Below, one piece after another: positions 35,001 through 42,402 of a stretch of DNA of 64,000 bases; the stretch's first letter is position 1; every line of letters begins with the position of its first letter. The DNA comes from an uncultured Parabacteroides sp. GTDB lineage: Bacteria > Bacteroidota > Bacteroidia > Bacteroidales > Tannerellaceae. The notes beneath the pieces are model-generated. The model ran no database searches. It had not been told where the DNA came from and was given only the letters and a program-made list of their open reading frames with translations. The position numbers and the translations under genes were made by a program. Location of the stretch: positions 1 to 64,000 of the forward strand of contig NZ_CAJJWO010000022.1 in the NCBI RefSeq assembly GCF_905196875.1, given 5' to 3'.

Positions 35001-35585
35001 TATGTGACACAGAGCAGCTTGTCTTCCATCGAAGATCCGTCGGGACTGCTTGTCAGCGGCGTATATTGTTTTGACAAGAATGACAAGAACATAAAAGTAA
35101 CCAATACGAAAGCAGATAAAAACCTGATCACCACCGTCATCACCAAGAACAAGGATGTACAGTACGGACTGGATGGTATTGTTTTCGATAAGGAAGGTAA
35201 TTTATATGTCGGCAACTTCGGTGATGGAACGATCCACCGGATAACAATGGATGCCAACGGCAGCGTTACCGGCAATGAGATCTGGGCGCAGGATCCCTCA
35301 CAGCTACGTACCACCGATGGAATGTGTATCGACGACGACGGAAATATCTGGGTAGCCGATTTCTCGGAGAATGCAGTTGCCCGCATCGATAAGAACGGCC
35401 GCATTCAACGTATCGCCCAAAGTCCGGATTGCGACGGAAGCGACGGCGGACTCGACCAGCCGGGAGAACCGATCGTATGGAACGGCCAGGTAATCGTTTC
35501 CTGCTTCGATATCGTAACAGGCCCCGACAAAGTAAATACCGGACACGACAAGCCTTTTACACTAGCTAAATTGCAACTTAACTAA
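32043..35585 (+). CDS. Secreted DUF5127/DUF4965/glutaminase-like protein fused to an SMP-30 propeller
   Basis: 1180 residues from ATG 32043 (an ATG at 32031 is possible). It has a lipoprotein signal (LLCVLFSWLLSAC). Residues 25-845 match the GtaA-like layout (DUF5127, DUF4965 and an alpha-hairpin 'glutaminase' barrel). A jelly-roll-like insert sits near residues 95-235 (IWVRRTFDLSDDY, VYLEYSHDDIFELYING). Residues about 857-1175 form an SMP-30/gluconolactonase propeller (TPDGMATAPNGDLI, GMEHPNGVRFRDGKLYV, YGLDGIVFDKEGNLYVGNFGDG, TTDGMCIDDDGNIWVADF). The barrel fold is shared with glycosidases, so glutaminase activity should not be assumed; the propeller suggests lactone hydrolysis. It heads the 32-46 kb locus. 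Confidence 0.85.
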   Translation: MRNVSLLCVLFSWLLSACSGPSNYFEPEKQNALRAPSFPLVTIDPYTSVWSFTDKLNEDATRHWTGKKAPLLGVVRVDGQSYRFMGVEDLPLKVIIPTAAKEKWEAAYTEKEPAANWVKPDFNDAAWTKGQAAFGTPDMPDLSTPWNSKDIWVRRTFDLSDDYTAQSVYLEYSHDDIFELYINGIQVISTGYVWKNNVLSELPAEVKATLKPGKNVIAAHCHNKTGGGYVDFGLFTKEENKTFFNEAATQKSVNVLPTQTFYTFECGPVELDVIFTSPLLMDDLDLMTRPVNYISYQAKSLDGRKHDVQIYMEATPQLAVNTDNQSVSFDRNEKNNITYLKTGTIEQPVLGRKGDDVRIDWGYFYLAAGTDANTTMTMGQYHATKQDFAANGKLPVNTTAEGLSSDMQNEMSVLAYCHDLGAVSSPVSNYLMIGYDDLYAIQYFNDNRMAYWKHNGQKNIEQAFEEANNDYASIMKRCRQFDTQMMNDAEKAGGKEYAELCAISYRQSIAAHKLVEDKEGNLLFLSKENFSNGSIGTVDITYPSSPLFLIYNPELLKGMMTPIFYYSESGKWNKPFAAHDVGTYPLANGQTYGGDMPVEESGNMLILTTAIALREGNAEFAKKHWETLTTWANYLLKEGLDPENQLCTDDFAGHFAHNANLSIKAIMGIAGYGKLADMLGDKVTAEKYISAAKEMAMKWAAMANAGDHYRLTFDQPATWSQKYNLIWDKLFGMGIFPQEIAGKEMAYYLTQQNTYGLPLDSRKTYTKADWILWTACLTDNMNDFTQLVSPVYKYANETNTRMPLSDWYETTNANSVGFRARSVVGGLFMKMLEKQMYKGAPAVAPSLTDAPAMQKSELFMELPDNCPTPDGMATAPNGDLILACPNFADLSKPACLMRITKDGKIDKWLDVPVLPETGWAAPMGITFDDEGNLFICDNQGWSGAPKAQNKGRLLCLKLKDGRLDETIVVASGMEHPNGVRFRDGKLYVTQSSLSSIEDPSGLLVSGVYCFDKNDKNIKVTNTKADKNLITTVITKNKDVQYGLDGIVFDKEGNLYVGNFGDGTIHRITMDANGSVTGNEIWAQDPSQLRTTDGMCIDDDGNIWVADFSENAVARIDKNGRIQRIAQSPDCDGSDGGLDQPGEPIVWNGQVIVSCFDIVTGPDKVNTGHDKPFTLAKLQLN

Positions 35586-35603
35586 CAGATTAACCATAAT
35601 ATC

Positions 35604-35990
35604 ATGAAACACTACTTATCTACATTTGCCGGATCGGCCATATGCGGAGGTTTTGCTTTCGGCATCTGGCCGGAGCTTTGGAAAACCTACGGCCTCATGG
35701 GAGGATGGCTGGCGGCTACACTTATTATCGGGATCATGTGGTACATGAACCATTACAACGGAGCCATCCTGAACCCGGAAGGGAAGATATGGCTCGACCA
35801 GGGATGGTGTATAGGTTCTGCCGGCATAACCTGGGGGATCGTCCGTTTCCAGGGCGACATCACACAATTCTTTCTGGCTGCTCCCACCCTGCTTTGTTGC
35901 CTGATCGGGGGAGCGTTAGCCGGTCTGACCATCTGGGCGATGCGTTCGTGCGGTAACCGCCTGTCAAAAGAGGAGGAGACAACGATATGA
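35604..35990 (+). CDS. Small membrane protein, Lin0368-like putative polyol transporter subunit
   Basis: 128 residues with about four hydrophobic segments. The stretch GLMGGWLAATLIIGIMWYMNH is matched in the next gene by PIGGFMAAALIIGTFWLVNH, so the two are paralogues and probably a heteromeric pair. I recall the family as the small 'Lin0367/Lin0368' membrane proteins encoded beside dihydroxyacetone kinase genes in Listeria, proposed to carry glycerol or dihydroxyacetone. Here the neighbours are a kinase, a dehydrogenase and an aldolase, which fits a role in uptake of a small polyol or sugar. Its stop overlaps the next start (ATGA). Confidence 0.72.
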   Translation: MKHYLSTFAGSAICGGFAFGIWPELWKTYGLMGGWLAATLIIGIMWYMNHYNGAILNPEGKIWLDQGWCIGSAGITWGIVRFQGDITQFFLAAPTLLCCLIGGALAGLTIWAMRSCGNRLSKEEETTI

Positions 35991-36466
35991 GCGAATGGTT
36001 ACAGACTTACAATGAGTTGTTCGGCATGTACAATGCCGGCATCATCACCAGTATATTCGGCTCGTTTGCCGTTACTTTCACGGTCATACTCAGCTGGCCG
36101 AAGCTGGTAAAAGACTTTGGCCCGATAGGTGGCTTTATGGCTGCTGCGTTAATTATCGGAACATTCTGGCTGGTAAACCATAAACTCCCCGGCTTCGGTT
36201 TCTCCACCGGCCTGGCCCTGGATGCAAACGGACTGCCGATGCAGTTCAGCCTGATTCACCAAGGTGCACGCGGTAGTGCTCCGTGGGTAGATATGGGTTG
36301 GGCCATTGCGATGGGATTTGTGGTTTGCGATACGCTCTGTGCCCCGAAAGGTCAGCGTCTGGGCTTATTGAAAGAAGCATTCCCGCGCTGGGTGGTTATC
36401 ATAGCCGGAGGAATCGTTGGGGGTATCCTGGTCGGGCTGACCGGATATACGAATGCTGCATTATAA
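35987..36466 (+). CDS. Small membrane protein, second subunit of the putative polyol transporter
   Basis: 159 residues with four predicted helices: ITSIFGSFAVTFTVILSW, GGFMAAALIIGTFWLVNH, WVDMGWAIAMGFVVCDTLCA and WVVIIAGGIVGGILVGLTG. A loop of about 40 residues lies between helices two and three. It is paralogous to the preceding 128-residue protein and translationally coupled to it by a 4-bp overlap. Together they could form an inner membrane channel or permease for the substrate phosphorylated by the kinase encoded 17 bp downstream. No transport signature beyond family resemblance is visible. Confidence 0.72.
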   Translation: MSEWLQTYNELFGMYNAGIITSIFGSFAVTFTVILSWPKLVKDFGPIGGFMAAALIIGTFWLVNHKLPGFGFSTGLALDANGLPMQFSLIHQGARGSAPWVDMGWAIAMGFVVCDTLCAPKGQRLGLLKEAFPRWVVIIAGGIVGGILVGLTGYTNAAL

Positions 36467-36483
36467 ATAATATTCTATAGACC

Positions 36484-38007
36484 ATGTCAAAATACGTTAT
36501 TGCACACGACTTAGGTACGAGTGGCAACAAGGCGACTTTGTTCGACGAAGAGGGCAAACTGGTTGCCTCCCATGTAGCCTCTTACCGTACCGATTATGCT
36601 GCCGGCAACCGGGCAGAACAAAATCCTGCCGACTGGTGGAAGGCGATCGTTGAAACAACCAACGCTTTACTGCAAATCGTTTCGCCGGATGATATCGCCG
36701 GGGTTGCCCTGAGCGGACAAATGATGGGCTGCTTATGCATCGATAAAAAAGGAAATCCCCTTTATCCCCACCTGTTGTATTGCGACCAGCGTTCGCAGGA
36801 GGAGGAAGCGTTCCTGGCTGGAAAAATCGACCCGCTTCATTTTTACGAGATAACAGGCCATCGTATCAGTGCCTCTTATTCGATAGAAAAGCTCATGTGG
36901 ATACGGAAACATCTGCCGGAAGTATTTGCGAATACTTACAAAATGCTCAATGCAAAGGATTATATCAATTTCCGTCTTTGCGGTACGATAGCCACCGACC
37001 CGTCGGATGCTTCCGGCACGAATGCCTACGATCTGAATCGCTGGGCCTGGAGCGAAGAGATCATCGAAGCGGCAGGACTGGATATGTCACTCTTCCCCGA
37101 AGTACGTTCCTCCATCGACGTGATAGGCGAAGTGACGGAAGAGGCAGCCAAAGCTACCGGACTCCGAAAAGGGACACCGGTCATTTGCGGAGGAGGCGAC
37201 GGCAGTTGTGCCGGAGTAGGCGTTGGCTGCGTAGCTCCGGGAACATCTTATAACTACCTGGGATCTTCCTCATGGGTGGCCCTGACCGTAGAAAAACCCG
37301 TTGTCGACGAACAACGGCGCACGATGAACTGGGCACATGTCGTACCCGGTATGCTTCATCCATCCGGCACGATGCAAACGGCAGGAGCCAGCTACAACTG
37401 GATGGTTCAGCAACTGTGTCAACAGGAACTGGAAGAGGCCAAACTCCGGAAAGGAAATGTATACGAACTGATCGACGAACAGATCCGGAAATCACCGATA
37501 GGCTCCAACAAACTATTGTTCCTGCCCTATCTGATGGGCGAACGTTCTCCGCGTTGGAATGTAAATGCCAAAGGTGCATTTATCGGACTGACCGTTGGAC
37601 ATACGCATGCCGATATGCTCCGTTCCGTCATGGAAGGTATCACCCTCAACCTGGGACTTATCGTAAATATATTCCGCAACCACGTGCCGGTCGAGAATAT
37701 GACGGTGATAGGCGGCTGTGCCAAAAACCCCATCTGGCAACAGATGATGGCCGACATCTATCAGACAGAAATAAAGATACCGAACTACCTGGAAGAAGCC
37801 ACCTCGATGGGTGCCGCTATCCTGGCCGGTATCGGAGCGGGATTGTTCAAGGACTTCAGCGTGACCGACCGCTTTATCCATATCGATAAGAAGATCAGCC
37901 CGATCGCGGCCAATGTGGAGAAATATCAGGAATTAATCGGAGTATTCGATAAGACATACGACCATTTGAAAGAAGTTTATACGGACTTGTCGAATTTAAA
38001 TCTATAA
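36484..38007 (+). CDS. FGGY-family carbohydrate kinase
   Basis: 507 residues with the two-domain FGGY fold. The phosphate-1 loop is AHDLGTSGNKATLFDEEGKL. The substrate side has AEQNPADWWKAIVETT, then SGQMMGCLCIDKKGNPLYPHLLYCDQRS. The C-terminal domain has GASYNWMVQQL, FLPYLMGERSPRWN, AKGAFIGLTVGHTHADMLRSVMEG and the adenosine motif VIGGCAKNPIWQQMMADI. It is nearest in style to xylulose/ribulose or glycerol kinases; the actual substrate cannot be read. It is cytoplasmic, between the small transporter pair and a zinc-type dehydrogenase, 8 bp before the latter. Confidence 0.92.
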   Translation: MSKYVIAHDLGTSGNKATLFDEEGKLVASHVASYRTDYAAGNRAEQNPADWWKAIVETTNALLQIVSPDDIAGVALSGQMMGCLCIDKKGNPLYPHLLYCDQRSQEEEAFLAGKIDPLHFYEITGHRISASYSIEKLMWIRKHLPEVFANTYKMLNAKDYINFRLCGTIATDPSDASGTNAYDLNRWAWSEEIIEAAGLDMSLFPEVRSSIDVIGEVTEEAAKATGLRKGTPVICGGGDGSCAGVGVGCVAPGTSYNYLGSSSWVALTVEKPVVDEQRRTMNWAHVVPGMLHPSGTMQTAGASYNWMVQQLCQQELEEAKLRKGNVYELIDEQIRKSPIGSNKLLFLPYLMGERSPRWNVNAKGAFIGLTVGHTHADMLRSVMEGITLNLGLIVNIFRNHVPVENMTVIGGCAKNPIWQQMMADIYQTEIKIPNYLEEATSMGAAILAGIGAGLFKDFSVTDRFIHIDKKISPIAANVEKYQELIGVFDKTYDHLKEVYTDLSNLNL

Positions 38008-38015
38008 GAAAGAAT

Positions 38016-39062
38016 ATGAAAGGACAAATGAAAAGCGTAATCGCAACAGCTCCCGGAGTAGTAGAGATCCGGGAGATAGATATACCGGCTATCACACCCT
38101 ATCAGGCTTTGGTAAAAACCGAAATGGTAGCCTTGTGTAATGCAACCGACAGTAAACTGATATCCGGACATTTCCCCGGGGCAGACCAGTTCCCGATGGC
38201 TTTGGGACATGAGAATGTAGGTATTGTTGTAGAAGTCGGGGCCAAAGTCCGCAACTTCCGTGTGGGCGACAGGGCCATCGGCGGATTGAATGCCACCTTT
38301 ACAACTCCGGGATTGAATAGTGCCTGGGGTGGTTTCAGTGAATATGTCGTCGTGAACGATTTCGAAGTTTTGCAGGAAGAAGGCCTCGCCACACCGGAGC
38401 AGGGCTGCTGGGACAGCTTTGAAATTCAGAATGCCGTACCTGCCGATATACAGCCGGAAGAAGCGGTAATCGCTTGCACCTGGCGTGAGATAGTCGGCGC
38501 ATTTAAAGACTTCCGTCTGGCTCCGGGCAAGAAAGTAATGGTATTCGGTGCCGGTCCCGTCGGACTGAGTTTCGTCAAACTGGGTAAACTGTTCGGTCTG
38601 GGGCAAGTAGATATCGTCGACATGCTCCCCGCCAAACTGGAACTGGCCAAACAGATGGGAGCCGACAACGGGTATACTCCGGCAGAAATCGCCACCCCTG
38701 AATTTATAGCTACGGCCAACCGTTCGTACGACACTATCATCGACGCAGTCGGTTTGCCATCCATCGTAAACTCGGCTCTGCCGCTTATCAAAATGGCCGG
38801 CGACATTTGTGTCTACGGTGTGATGACTAAAAACCCGACGATCGATTTAGATCAGGCTCCATACAACTTCAACCTCTACATCCACCGCTGGCCGACTCGT
38901 TCGGAAGAGAAACGGGCCATGATTGCACTGACCGGATGGATACGCGAAGGTCGTCTGTCCGCCTCCGATTTTATCTCCCATCGCTTTAAGATAGAACAAA
39001 TAAACGAGGCTCTGGAAGCCGTAAAACGTAACGAAGTAATAAAAACAGTATTAACATTCTAA
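38016..39062 (+). CDS. Zinc-type medium-chain alcohol/polyol dehydrogenase
   Basis: 348 residues, start ATG 38016 with AAGAAAGA before it (38028 is an alternative). The catalytic domain has ALCNATDSKLISG (zinc Cys) and MALGHENVGIVVEVG (His-Glu pair). The four-cysteine structural zinc lobe is not evident. The Rossmann core contains VMVFGAGPVGLSFVKLGKLFG. MDR enzymes of this kind oxidise sugar alcohols or reduce ketoses with NAD(P). In this operon it would interconvert a polyol and the sugar phosphorylated by the FGGY kinase. It is 12 bp before deoC. Confidence 0.9.
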   Translation: MKGQMKSVIATAPGVVEIREIDIPAITPYQALVKTEMVALCNATDSKLISGHFPGADQFPMALGHENVGIVVEVGAKVRNFRVGDRAIGGLNATFTTPGLNSAWGGFSEYVVVNDFEVLQEEGLATPEQGCWDSFEIQNAVPADIQPEEAVIACTWREIVGAFKDFRLAPGKKVMVFGAGPVGLSFVKLGKLFGLGQVDIVDMLPAKLELAKQMGADNGYTPAEIATPEFIATANRSYDTIIDAVGLPSIVNSALPLIKMAGDICVYGVMTKNPTIDLDQAPYNFNLYIHRWPTRSEEKRAMIALTGWIREGRLSASDFISHRFKIEQINEALEAVKRNEVIKTVLTF

Positions 39063-39074
39063 ACATCATTTATC

Positions 39075-39770
39075 ATGAACGAAATAATCGCAAACCTAAC
39101 AGCAGAACAATTAGCAGGAATGATCGACCATACCTTCCTGAAACCTTTCGGCACGGCAGAGAACATCGAAAAGCTTTGTGCCGAAGCACGGAAATATGAA
39201 TTCGCAATGGTAGCCATCAATCCGGCCGAAGTAGAAACCTGCGTCAAACTACTGGAAGGTTCGCCTGTTCGTGTCGGTGCAGCCATCGGCTTTCCGTTAG
39301 GCCAGACGACCACCGAATGCAAAGCGTTCGAAACACGCGATGCCATCGAAAAAGGAGCAACGGAAATCGATACAGTAATCAACGTCCGTGCTTTGCAAAA
39401 GGGAAGATTGGATATTGTAAAGAAAGAAATCGAAGATATGGTAGCCATCTGCAAACCGGCAGGTGTCATTTGTAAAGTCATTCTGGAAACCTGCTACCTG
39501 TCTGATGCAGAAAAGGAAACAGTCTGCCAAATCGCCAAAGAAGCAGGTGTCGATTTCGTGAAAACCTCTACCGGTTTCGGAACAGCCGGAGCCACCGTTG
39601 AAGACGTTGCCCTGATGCGCCGCGTAGTAGGTCCGGAGATCGGAGTAAAAGCAGCAGGCGGTATCCGCGACCTGGATACGGCATTAGCCATGATTAAAGC
39701 AGGCGCTACCCGCATCGGTACGTCAAGCGGAGTCTCAATCGTAGAAGCGTATAAAGTTTCACTAGGTTGA
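39075..39770 (+). CDS. deoC: Deoxyribose-phosphate aldolase family protein
   Basis: 231 residues, normal DeoC length. Signatures: IDHTFLKPFGTAENI, GFPLGQTTTECKAFETRDAIEKGATEIDTVINV, VDFVKTSTGFGTAGATVEDV (Schiff-base Lys) and GVKAAGGIRDLDTALAMIKAGATRIGTSSG (second Lys and phosphate site). DeoC cleaves 2-deoxyribose 5-phosphate to acetaldehyde and glyceraldehyde 3-phosphate. As the last cytoplasmic enzyme of this operon it may act on a 2-deoxy-pentose phosphate or a related compound. No deoxynucleoside genes (deoA, deoB, deoD) are near, so the context is not classical nucleoside salvage. Confidence 0.93.
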   Translation: MNEIIANLTAEQLAGMIDHTFLKPFGTAENIEKLCAEARKYEFAMVAINPAEVETCVKLLEGSPVRVGAAIGFPLGQTTTECKAFETRDAIEKGATEIDTVINVRALQKGRLDIVKKEIEDMVAICKPAGVICKVILETCYLSDAEKETVCQIAKEAGVDFVKTSTGFGTAGATVEDVALMRRVVGPEIGVKAAGGIRDLDTALAMIKAGATRIGTSSGVSIVEAYKVSLG

Positions 39771-39856
39771 AACAAAAGTTTCTTCGGTATGAAACAACTG
39801 TTTCACCTAAGAGAAACAACTGTTTCATGCTGAAGAAACTAATTGAAACAAACTAA
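39769..39856. repeat. Array of 22-nt units carrying GAAAC...GTTTC palindromes
   Basis: Units start at 39769, 39791, 39813 and 39835, exactly 22 nt apart. The first three hold GAAAC-n4-GTTTC (twice GAAACAACTGTTTC) followed by 8 variable bases. The fourth has GAAAC in direct orientation instead of the inverted arm. AATTGAAAC (39841-39849) can also pair with GTTTCAATT (39860-39868). The first unit shares the deoC stop codon. A TCCGC/GCGGA hairpin follows before the next ribosome binding site. Confidence 0.88.
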
Positions 39857-39907
39857 GCGGTTTCAATTTATTCCGCAAAGCGGATCATTAAGAAAGAAGG
39901 GAGTAGA

Positions 39908-42397
39908 ATGAATAACTTACACAAAATAGGAATGGGACTTATATGCCTTGTCCTGGCAGCTTGCCAGCATAAGGAAAGTACATATAAGGATCATCATCCT
40001 GTCGATAAGCAGGAATTTATAACAGAGATACAAAACCGGTTCAATAAGATAAAGGCAACCGAAGGAATTGTTTCGAAAGACAGTACGGCTTCCCTCATCC
40101 GGGAAGCACATCTGCATTTATACCATCACTATCCGGTTTACTACGACTGGTGGCTACAGGATGGAAGCGATGTAAAATGGTTCGACAAATCATTGTCCGA
40201 GCAGATCAGCGAACGCCTGCACAAATTGCAGCAGGAAACAAAAGTAACCAATACGCCCGAAAGCATCACACAGGCTATCTCCTCTTATCTGGATGCCTGT
40301 CAGGCACGAAGAGAACAGCGGCTGGCGTCCTTCGTAAAAAGTACTCCTGAAGTTGTGTTTACCAAATTCCGCACGTTACGCCCGTCTTTCTTTGCTTATA
40401 CGGAAGGTTTGTCGGATGCCCGCGCAGAATGTAATTTCTTTGCGGGAGGTGAGCTGGCTTACTTCAGGATGGACGGTATCTGGGCAAAGGAAGAGACACT
40501 ATTGAAAGATACAGCCGGCGTTTTCCGTGATCCGGACGTACATTTCGATGGAAAGCATGTAGTATTTGCATGGAAGAAGTCGCAGAAAGAAGACGACTTC
40601 CACCTGTATGAAATGGAAATGCCGGCCCGGAAACTAAAGCAGCTTACTTCCGGACTGGGATTTGCCGACATAGAACCGATCTACCTGCCAGATGAAAATA
40701 TTATGTTCAACTCCACCCGCAACGGTAGCTCGGTAGATTGCTGGACCGTAGAAGTCAGCAACCTGTATCTTTGCGACCGCGAAGGACGTTATATGCGGCA
40801 AGTAGGTTTCGACCAGGTGCATACGTCTAACCCGACATTGCTCGACGACGGCCGCGTGGTCTATACCCGCTGGGAATACAACGACCGCGGACAGGTATTC
40901 ATGCAACCGCTCTGCCAGATGAATCCGGACGGTACCGGACAGGCTGAGTATTACGGAGGAAACAGCTTCTTCCCTACCACCGTCACGCATACCCGTCAAA
41001 TCCCCGGAACGCGTAAGGTGATGGCAACCATCCTCGGACACCACACCCCACAGCACGGCAAACTATGTATCATCGACCCCGAAGCGGGACGCGACGAGAA
41101 CGAAGGCGTTATGCTGGTGGCTCCGCTTCACAAACCGGAAGCCGTAAAAGTCGATACATACGGACAGTTCGGCGATCAGTTCCAGCACCCTTACCCCTTG
41201 AATGAAGAGGAATTCCTGATTTCCTATACGCCGTTGGGCTATCATGTAGGTCACCCGATGGAATTCGGAATCTACTGGATGACACCGGACGGAGAACGCG
41301 AACTATTGGTTTCGGATGCCAGCCTGTCCTGCAATCAGCCCGTTCTGCTGGCTGAACGTGAACGTCCTTTCGAGCGTGTAAACAACGTGGATTACACAAA
41401 AGAGGAAGGTATCTACTATATGCAGAACATTTACGAAGGGAACGGTTTGAAAGGTATCCAGCCGGGAACAATCAAAAAGCTGCGGATTGTAGAACCCATC
41501 TACCGTGTAGCCAGTATCGGTGCGGCTTTCGGGTTTGATGCAGGTGGCGGAGGACACGCTTTCTCTCCGGTGGGAGTCGGCAATGCCAGCTGGGATGTTA
41601 AACGGATACTCGGCACGGCCGATGTGCAGCCGGACGGTTCCGCCTTCTTCACAGTGCCTTGCCGCACACCTTTATACTTCCAGGCATTGGATGAAAACAA
41701 CCGGGTTGTACAGACCATGCGTAGCTGGTCGACCCTGCAACCGGGAGAAACACAAAGTTGCGTAGGATGCCACGAACATAAAAACACAGTTCCGGTCGCT
41801 TCGCATCCGGTATCTATGGCGATGAACACCGGTATCCAAAAGATCGAGCCGGAAGGGATCGGCGACCGTAGCTTCAGCTATATCAAAGAGGTGCAGCCTA
41901 TCTGGGATGCGCATTGCATCTCCTGTCATGACGGAGTGAAAAGCAAGCTGAGCCTGAAAGGTGAGTTGAAAGTAGTCGATCAACAGACAAAGCGCAAGTT
42001 CTCAGACTCCTATCTAAATCTGACTCACGCCCGTAAAATGACCGAAGGCAACGACTCCTGGCAGGGAGACGCTCATCACCCGGAAGTAAACTGGATAAGC
42101 AACCTGTCCGAACCGACATTACTCGCCCCCTATTTTGCCGGTTCCAACACAAGCAATCTGATCAAACGGCTTGAAAACGGGCATGGCGGATGCAACCTGA
42201 GTAAGGAAGAAATGGAAACGATCGCTTTATGGATCGACCTATGCGTACCCTTCATCGGTGACTATCGGGAAGCAAACAACTGGACACAGGAGGAGAAGGA
42301 TTACTATACATACTATGAGAAGAAGCGGGAAACATCCCGGGCTGCCGAGAAAGAAAACATCCGTCAGTATCTTCAATCATTAAAAGCAAAGAAGTAA
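39908..42397 (+). CDS. HzsA-like di-heme propeller lipoprotein
   Basis: 829 residues with a lipoprotein signal (IGMGLICLVLAAC). A helical stretch to about residue 150 precedes a PD40-type propeller (about 190-600: DPDVHFDGKHVVFAW, YLPDENIMFNSTRNG, NPTLLDDGRVVYTRWEYND). The hallmark YYMQNIYEGNGLKGIQPGTI is shared with the 20294 protein. Two c-type heme motifs follow: CVGCH (618-622) and CISCH (670-674). A helical cytochrome-like tail ends the protein; there is no SUMF1 domain. By family it belongs with hydrazine synthase alpha-like proteins, but hydrazine chemistry is not implied. It is anchored in the periplasm or outer membrane, 5 bp before the next heme-protein gene. Confidence 0.88.
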   Translation: MNNLHKIGMGLICLVLAACQHKESTYKDHHPVDKQEFITEIQNRFNKIKATEGIVSKDSTASLIREAHLHLYHHYPVYYDWWLQDGSDVKWFDKSLSEQISERLHKLQQETKVTNTPESITQAISSYLDACQARREQRLASFVKSTPEVVFTKFRTLRPSFFAYTEGLSDARAECNFFAGGELAYFRMDGIWAKEETLLKDTAGVFRDPDVHFDGKHVVFAWKKSQKEDDFHLYEMEMPARKLKQLTSGLGFADIEPIYLPDENIMFNSTRNGSSVDCWTVEVSNLYLCDREGRYMRQVGFDQVHTSNPTLLDDGRVVYTRWEYNDRGQVFMQPLCQMNPDGTGQAEYYGGNSFFPTTVTHTRQIPGTRKVMATILGHHTPQHGKLCIIDPEAGRDENEGVMLVAPLHKPEAVKVDTYGQFGDQFQHPYPLNEEEFLISYTPLGYHVGHPMEFGIYWMTPDGERELLVSDASLSCNQPVLLAERERPFERVNNVDYTKEEGIYYMQNIYEGNGLKGIQPGTIKKLRIVEPIYRVASIGAAFGFDAGGGGHAFSPVGVGNASWDVKRILGTADVQPDGSAFFTVPCRTPLYFQALDENNRVVQTMRSWSTLQPGETQSCVGCHEHKNTVPVASHPVSMAMNTGIQKIEPEGIGDRSFSYIKEVQPIWDAHCISCHDGVKSKLSLKGELKVVDQQTKRKFSDSYLNLTHARKMTEGNDSWQGDAHHPEVNWISNLSEPTLLAPYFAGSNTSNLIKRLENGHGGCNLSKEEMETIALWIDLCVPFIGDYREANNWTQEEKDYYTYYEKKRETSRAAEKENIRQYLQSLKAKK

Positions 42398-42402
42398 AGA
42401 TT

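Noticed and set aside
34415..35404. 329-codon frame antisense to the SMP-30 part of the DUF4965 fusion
   Set aside because: Serine/proline-rich shadow of the propeller repeats with no recognisable domain; the sense frame has clear repeated motifs.
39769..39856. CRISPR or simple intrinsic terminator
   Set aside because: The constant part is only 14 nt and the variable part 8 nt, too short for CRISPR. The stems are short and lack a U tract, so a plain terminator does not explain the regular spacing.
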